In this document: in pieces, positions 32,867 to 35,098 of the stretch | How the letters are laid out: each line of letters begins with the position of its first letter | How positions within the stretch are numbered: position 1 is the first letter of the stretch | Assembly: GCA_020049575.1 (NCBI GenBank) | Contig: JAIFKM010000025.1 | Span: 1-35,098, forward strand | Direction of reading: 5' to 3' | From: Desulfobulbaceae bacterium | GTDB taxonomy: Bacteria > Desulfobacterota > Desulfobulbia > Desulfobulbales > Desulfocapsaceae | DNA: 35,098 nucleotides | The notes under the pieces: model-generated | What the model saw: the letters and a program-made list of their open reading frames with translations, nothing else | Told to the model about the DNA's origin: nothing | Databases searched by the model: none | Translations under genes and position numbers: made by a program

Positions 32867-33943
32867 TTAATCGACATGGAGAATAACGGCAAAGGCGTCA
32901 AAAAACGCCCACAGGGTCGATTGCTCCCGGATATCCAGTCGACGCAGGCTTTTTTCCGTGATTATAGAGCACAATTCTGTTCCATCGACGAGCTGGACAA
33001 TGACCTCTGCTGTGGTTCGGCCTCGAGTGATCCGGTAGACAGTACCCTGGAATACGTTTTCGGCCGAGCAGCTGGGGGCGGTTTCTCCACTGGAGAGCTG
33101 GACCCATGGGGCTTTGACTTCCGCGGTTATGAGCATGCCTGGCTTGAGACCGATCCGGGTCAGGCTGTCGCTGGTGATAATGGCGGTTATGGTGGCTCCG
33201 CCGAGCGATGAAATCTCGACGATTGTTTGGATATCTCCCTTGCGGATCGCTGTGATTTTACCAAGAAATGAGTTTCTAGCGCTAGTTTTGCGAAGATTTT
33301 CCCGGTCGGCGAAATATCTTGCGACCTGACGTATTTCAGTATCTGAGAATTCGACATAGGAAGCTGCAAGATTCGGGGTTGAGTGTCCGAGAATCTTCTG
33401 GACGACAGGCAAGGGCATATTGCTCCGCATGAGCTCCACCGCTCTCGATTTCCTGATGCTCTCCGGTGCGCCAAGTCCCTGCGGAATCCCGATAGAGGTG
33501 GCCCGTTCGTAGAATTTCCTTCTGACGTGAGCGGGGTCTATTTGGAAAAGAGAGTTTTCAGCCTGTCCGGTGAGTGTATCAGAGAGTATAGTCCGAACTT
33601 CAGCAGCGATTGACTCGGGAATCTGCACTTCCCGGCTGATCATGTCTTTACCGTCACGCTTCTTATGGAAATGGACGAGCGCTTTGCCAAGATCGAGATC
33701 CCTGACAGGGTCGAGGCTCAGGATTTCATTCAAGCGGCCGCCAGTGTACCTTATGAGTAGAAATATCAGCAGTATGCGACTTCGTGATTGGATAAAGTCC
33801 GGTCGGTCGGGGGATTGCGCCCATTGGCGGAAGGCTTCTTCGAGATTCTGCAGCTGTTGCGTATCTAAGTAGCGTTGGGAATCAGGCTTAGGGAGAAGCC
33901 GACCATGTTCAGGCGGTGGCGATACAGGTTGTGAATCAGGCAT
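32867..33943 (-). CDS. tunR: TunR-type regulator: tyrosine-recombinase-like domain plus two molbindin (TOBE) domains
   Basis: Residues ~25-215 match the catalytic domain of tyrosine recombinases: RYTGGRLNEIL (Arg70), HFHKKRDGK (Lys94/95), ESIRKSRAVELM (Arg164), KILGHSTPN (His187) and ASYVEF (Tyr196). The first His of the HxxR box is Glu161. Two TOBE/molbindin domains follow: ~224-285 (NSFLGKITAIRKGD...VKAPWVQLSSGE) and ~296-357 (NVFQGTVYRITRGR...), which in other proteins bind molybdate or tungstate. This layout is that of TunR, known in Desulfovibrio as a tungstate/molybdate-responsive regulator of transport genes. It is divergent from the transporter, with a 30-bp operator-like repeat between them. 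No clear ribosome-binding site precedes the ATG. Confidence 0.85.
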   Translation of the reverse strand: MPDSQPVSPPPEHGRLLPKPDSQRYLDTQQLQNLEEAFRQWAQSPDRPDFIQSRSRILLIFLLIRYTGGRLNEILSLDPVRDLDLGKALVHFHKKRDGKDMISREVQIPESIAAEVRTILSDTLTGQAENSLFQIDPAHVRRKFYERATSIGIPQGLGAPESIRKSRAVELMRSNMPLPVVQKILGHSTPNLAASYVEFSDTEIRQVARYFADRENLRKTSARNSFLGKITAIRKGDIQTIVEISSLGGATITAIITSDSLTRIGLKPGMLITAEVKAPWVQLSSGETAPSCSAENVFQGTVYRITRGRTTAEVIVQLVDGTELCSIITEKSLRRLDIREQSTLWAFFDAFAVILHVD

Positions 33944-34032
33944 ATGCAGGCCATTGACGGTGAGGTGAAGGTTAATAAACAGTGAAATATGTGTACCATA
34001 TCCTGGGAATCATGCAAGCCGCTGCAGTATGC

Positions 34033-34062
34033 TTGACAAAATTGAAACCGAGGCGCTAAAGT
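34033..34062 (+). promoter_or_regulatory. probable promoter of the molybdate transporter gene
   Basis: TTGACA at 34033-34038 is followed after 18 bases by TAAAGT (34057-34062). Start expected near 34069, the first bases of the adjacent inverted repeat. A protein on that repeat would cover the transcription start. Confidence 0.5.
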
Positions 34063-34067
34063 AACTT

Positions 34068-34097
34068 ATGGCACGATAATTTCTGTTATCGTGCCAT
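34068..34097. promoter_or_regulatory. perfect 12-bp inverted repeat with 6-bp spacer; probable TunR operator
   Basis: Left arm ATGGCACGATAA, spacer TTTCTG, right arm TTATCGTGCCAT. The layout ...ATAA-N6-TTAT... is that of Xer/dif core sites, where two recombinase monomers bind 11-bp arms around 6 bp. Because the neighbouring regulator has a tyrosine-recombinase-like DNA-binding domain, it is the natural ligand. The position, at the predicted start of the transporter mRNA, implies repression. Confidence 0.75.
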
Positions 34098-34148
34098 GAC
34101 TCACAAGGTAAAAGAAGAAAGACGACAAGAGCACACGAGGAGACTGCG

Positions 34149-35098
34149 GTGAAGCAAAAAACGGACGGCAGGCATCAAGCGCCTGGTGGAGAGGCATCAC
34201 CTTCACAATCGCAGATTTCTGGAGTCTCTGCCGTGACCGAGAAGTTGCGATTTGACCGAGTTGAGCTGGCTGGTGCCTTCGGCGATCTAGGCACTCTGCT
34301 GCCGATCGTCATCGCCATGATTCTTATCAACCACCTGAGTTCTTCCACCGTATTTCTCGCCTTCGGGCTATTTTACATACTGGCGGGCCTGTATTATGGT
34401 CTGCCAGTGCCGGTTCAACCACTCAAAGCGGTCGGGGCCATCGCTATAGCGTACCCGGCAGTCATCACCGAATCAGTAATCGGAGCTTCGGGCATTATTT
34501 TCGGAGTCTTGCTGCTTGTACTGTCGCTGACCGGCATGGTGGACCAGATTGCCAAACTTTTCTCCCAGGCCGTGGTCCGGGGCATCCAGTTGACTCTTGG
34601 CCTGATCTTCCTCAAGAAAGGTATCGAACTCATTGTCTCCAAGGATCTCTTCATAACCGGTGGGCAGGGGAAGTTTGCGGAATATCATGTCAATCTCATC
34701 CTCGGTATTGCCGTTTTCGTCCTTATCCTGCTGCTCCTCAATAACAAACGATTTCCGGCAGCACTGGCTGCCCTGGCTGTTGGCATAAGCGCCGGTCTCG
34801 CCCTGGGCGGTCTTGGCGACCGCTCATTGGCCATTGGCCCAACGGGAATTCATCTGATTCATCCTTCCGCCGGGGATTTCTGGACTGCCTTTATCATGCT
34901 GATTCTGCCGCAGCTTCCCCTGACCATCGGCAACGCCTGCGTGGGAACGGCGGATACCTGCACAAACCTCTTTCGCGAAAATCCGCATCTGAGAAAGACC
35001 AAGGCCGGATTTTTCGCATTTTCAATGGGCGTCGTTAACCTTCCAGCCGGATTTTTCGGGGCTATACCGATGTGTCACGGAACTGGGGGGCTGGCCGC
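34149..35098 (+). CDS. MOT1-type molybdate transporter, 3' end outside the window
   Basis: The frame from the GTG at 34149 (GAGGAG 6 bases upstream) is open to the last base, ~316 residues seen. After ~35 polar residues it runs into ELAGAFGDLGTLLPIVIAM, then LPVPVQPLKAVGAIAIAYP, a series of membrane helices, LPQLPLTIGNACVGTADTC and GAIPMCHGTGGLA. The two conserved repeats, PVQPxKA and PMCHGxGGLA, are the signatures of the MOT1 branch of the SulP-like superfamily, which takes up molybdate. Its place opposite tunR and close to the storage protein supports molybdate as the substrate; sulfate is the other possibility. An in-frame GTG at 34233 is a less likely start. Confidence 0.88.
   Translation, partial: MKQKTDGRHQAPGGEASPSQSQISGVSAVTEKLRFDRVELAGAFGDLGTLLPIVIAMILINHLSSSTVFLAFGLFYILAGLYYGLPVPVQPLKAVGAIAIAYPAVITESVIGASGIIFGVLLLVLSLTGMVDQIAKLFSQAVVRGIQLTLGLIFLKKGIELIVSKDLFITGGQGKFAEYHVNLILGIAVFVLILLLLNNKRFPAALAALAVGISAGLALGGLGDRSLAIGPTGIHLIHPSAGDFWTAFIMLILPQLPLTIGNACVGTADTCTNLFRENPHLRKTKAGFFAFSMGVVNLPAGFFGAIPMCHGTGGLA

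Noticed and set aside
34068-34097. Chromosomal dif site
   Set aside because: True dif sites have unequal XerC and XerD arms; this repeat is perfectly symmetrical and sits on a promoter beside a metal regulator, so an operator is the better reading.
1-35098. CRISPR array or rRNA genes
   Set aside because: No regularly spaced direct repeats and no rRNA-like stretches were noticed on reading either strand.

Overview
The window looks like chromosomal DNA of an anaerobic, sulfate-reducer-like bacterium of the Desulfobacterota (Desulfobulbales or Desulfovibrio type). The main reasons are a close homologue of the Desulfovibrio gigas aldehyde oxidoreductase (Mop, with the same numbering of all eight cluster cysteines), a cofactor-maturation gene set in the order I recall from the D. 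vulgaris DVU1551-DVU1559 region, a DsrC/TusE-family protein, and a TunR-type molybdate/tungstate regulator. This assignment is inference from gene content; there is no rRNA or other phylogenetic marker here.

Layout. (1) 1-7.1 kb: the end of a membrane protein, then a leftward group of envelope and phosphate genes: a two-domain glycosyltransferase, a DedA membrane protein, polyphosphate kinase Ppk1, a GT2 glycosyltransferase and a small lipoprotein. (2) 7.4-11.3 kb: a broken kinase fragment, then a rightward three-gene signalling module (membrane CheA-like kinase with an Hpt site, CheY-like receiver, CheX-like phosphatase). (3) 11.4-12.2 kb: a scar region with a decayed ISL3 transposase end, the 3' half of a tRNA, and a small membrane protein. 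(4) 12.4-18.3 kb, rightward: aldehyde dehydrogenase, a single-chain molybdenum hydroxylase, a DsrC/TusE-like protein and a cysteine desulfurase of the EF2568 type. (5) 18.3-27.4 kb, leftward: nine genes, nearly all joined by 4-bp ATGA overlaps: histidine phosphatase, MocA-HD fusion, XdhC-like protein, AMP-forming ligase, radical SAM protein (TrsS type), C-GCAxxG-C-C protein, methyltransferase, two-CxxC redox protein and a large flavin/FeS oxidoreductase. Upstream on the same strand are mop (27.4-30.2 kb) and a TiaS-like ATP-binding protein. (6) 31.4-35.1 kb: a small protein, a molybdenum storage protein subunit, a TunR-like regulator and, divergent from it, a MOT1-type molybdate transporter that runs off the end.

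From about 12.4 kb to the end nearly everything can be tied to molybdenum: uptake (MOT1), storage (MoSto), sensing (TunR with two molbindin domains), cofactor nucleotide attachment (MocA part), cofactor loading and sulfuration (XdhC-like, cysteine desulfurase, possibly the DsrC/TusE-like carrier), two hydroxylases that use the cofactor, and an NAD(P)- or FeS-linked electron carrier. The part with no established function is the radical SAM / methyltransferase / AMP ligase / C-GCAxxG-C-C / redox-protein set in the middle. Its strict co-directional overlap and its place beside mop suggest one pathway that makes or installs something needed by these hydroxylases.

The most striking DNA signal is a perfect 12-bp inverted repeat with a 6-bp spacer at 34068-34097, between the TunR-like gene and the transporter. 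Its geometry matches a Xer/dif recombination core site, which fits a regulator built on a tyrosine-recombinase fold.
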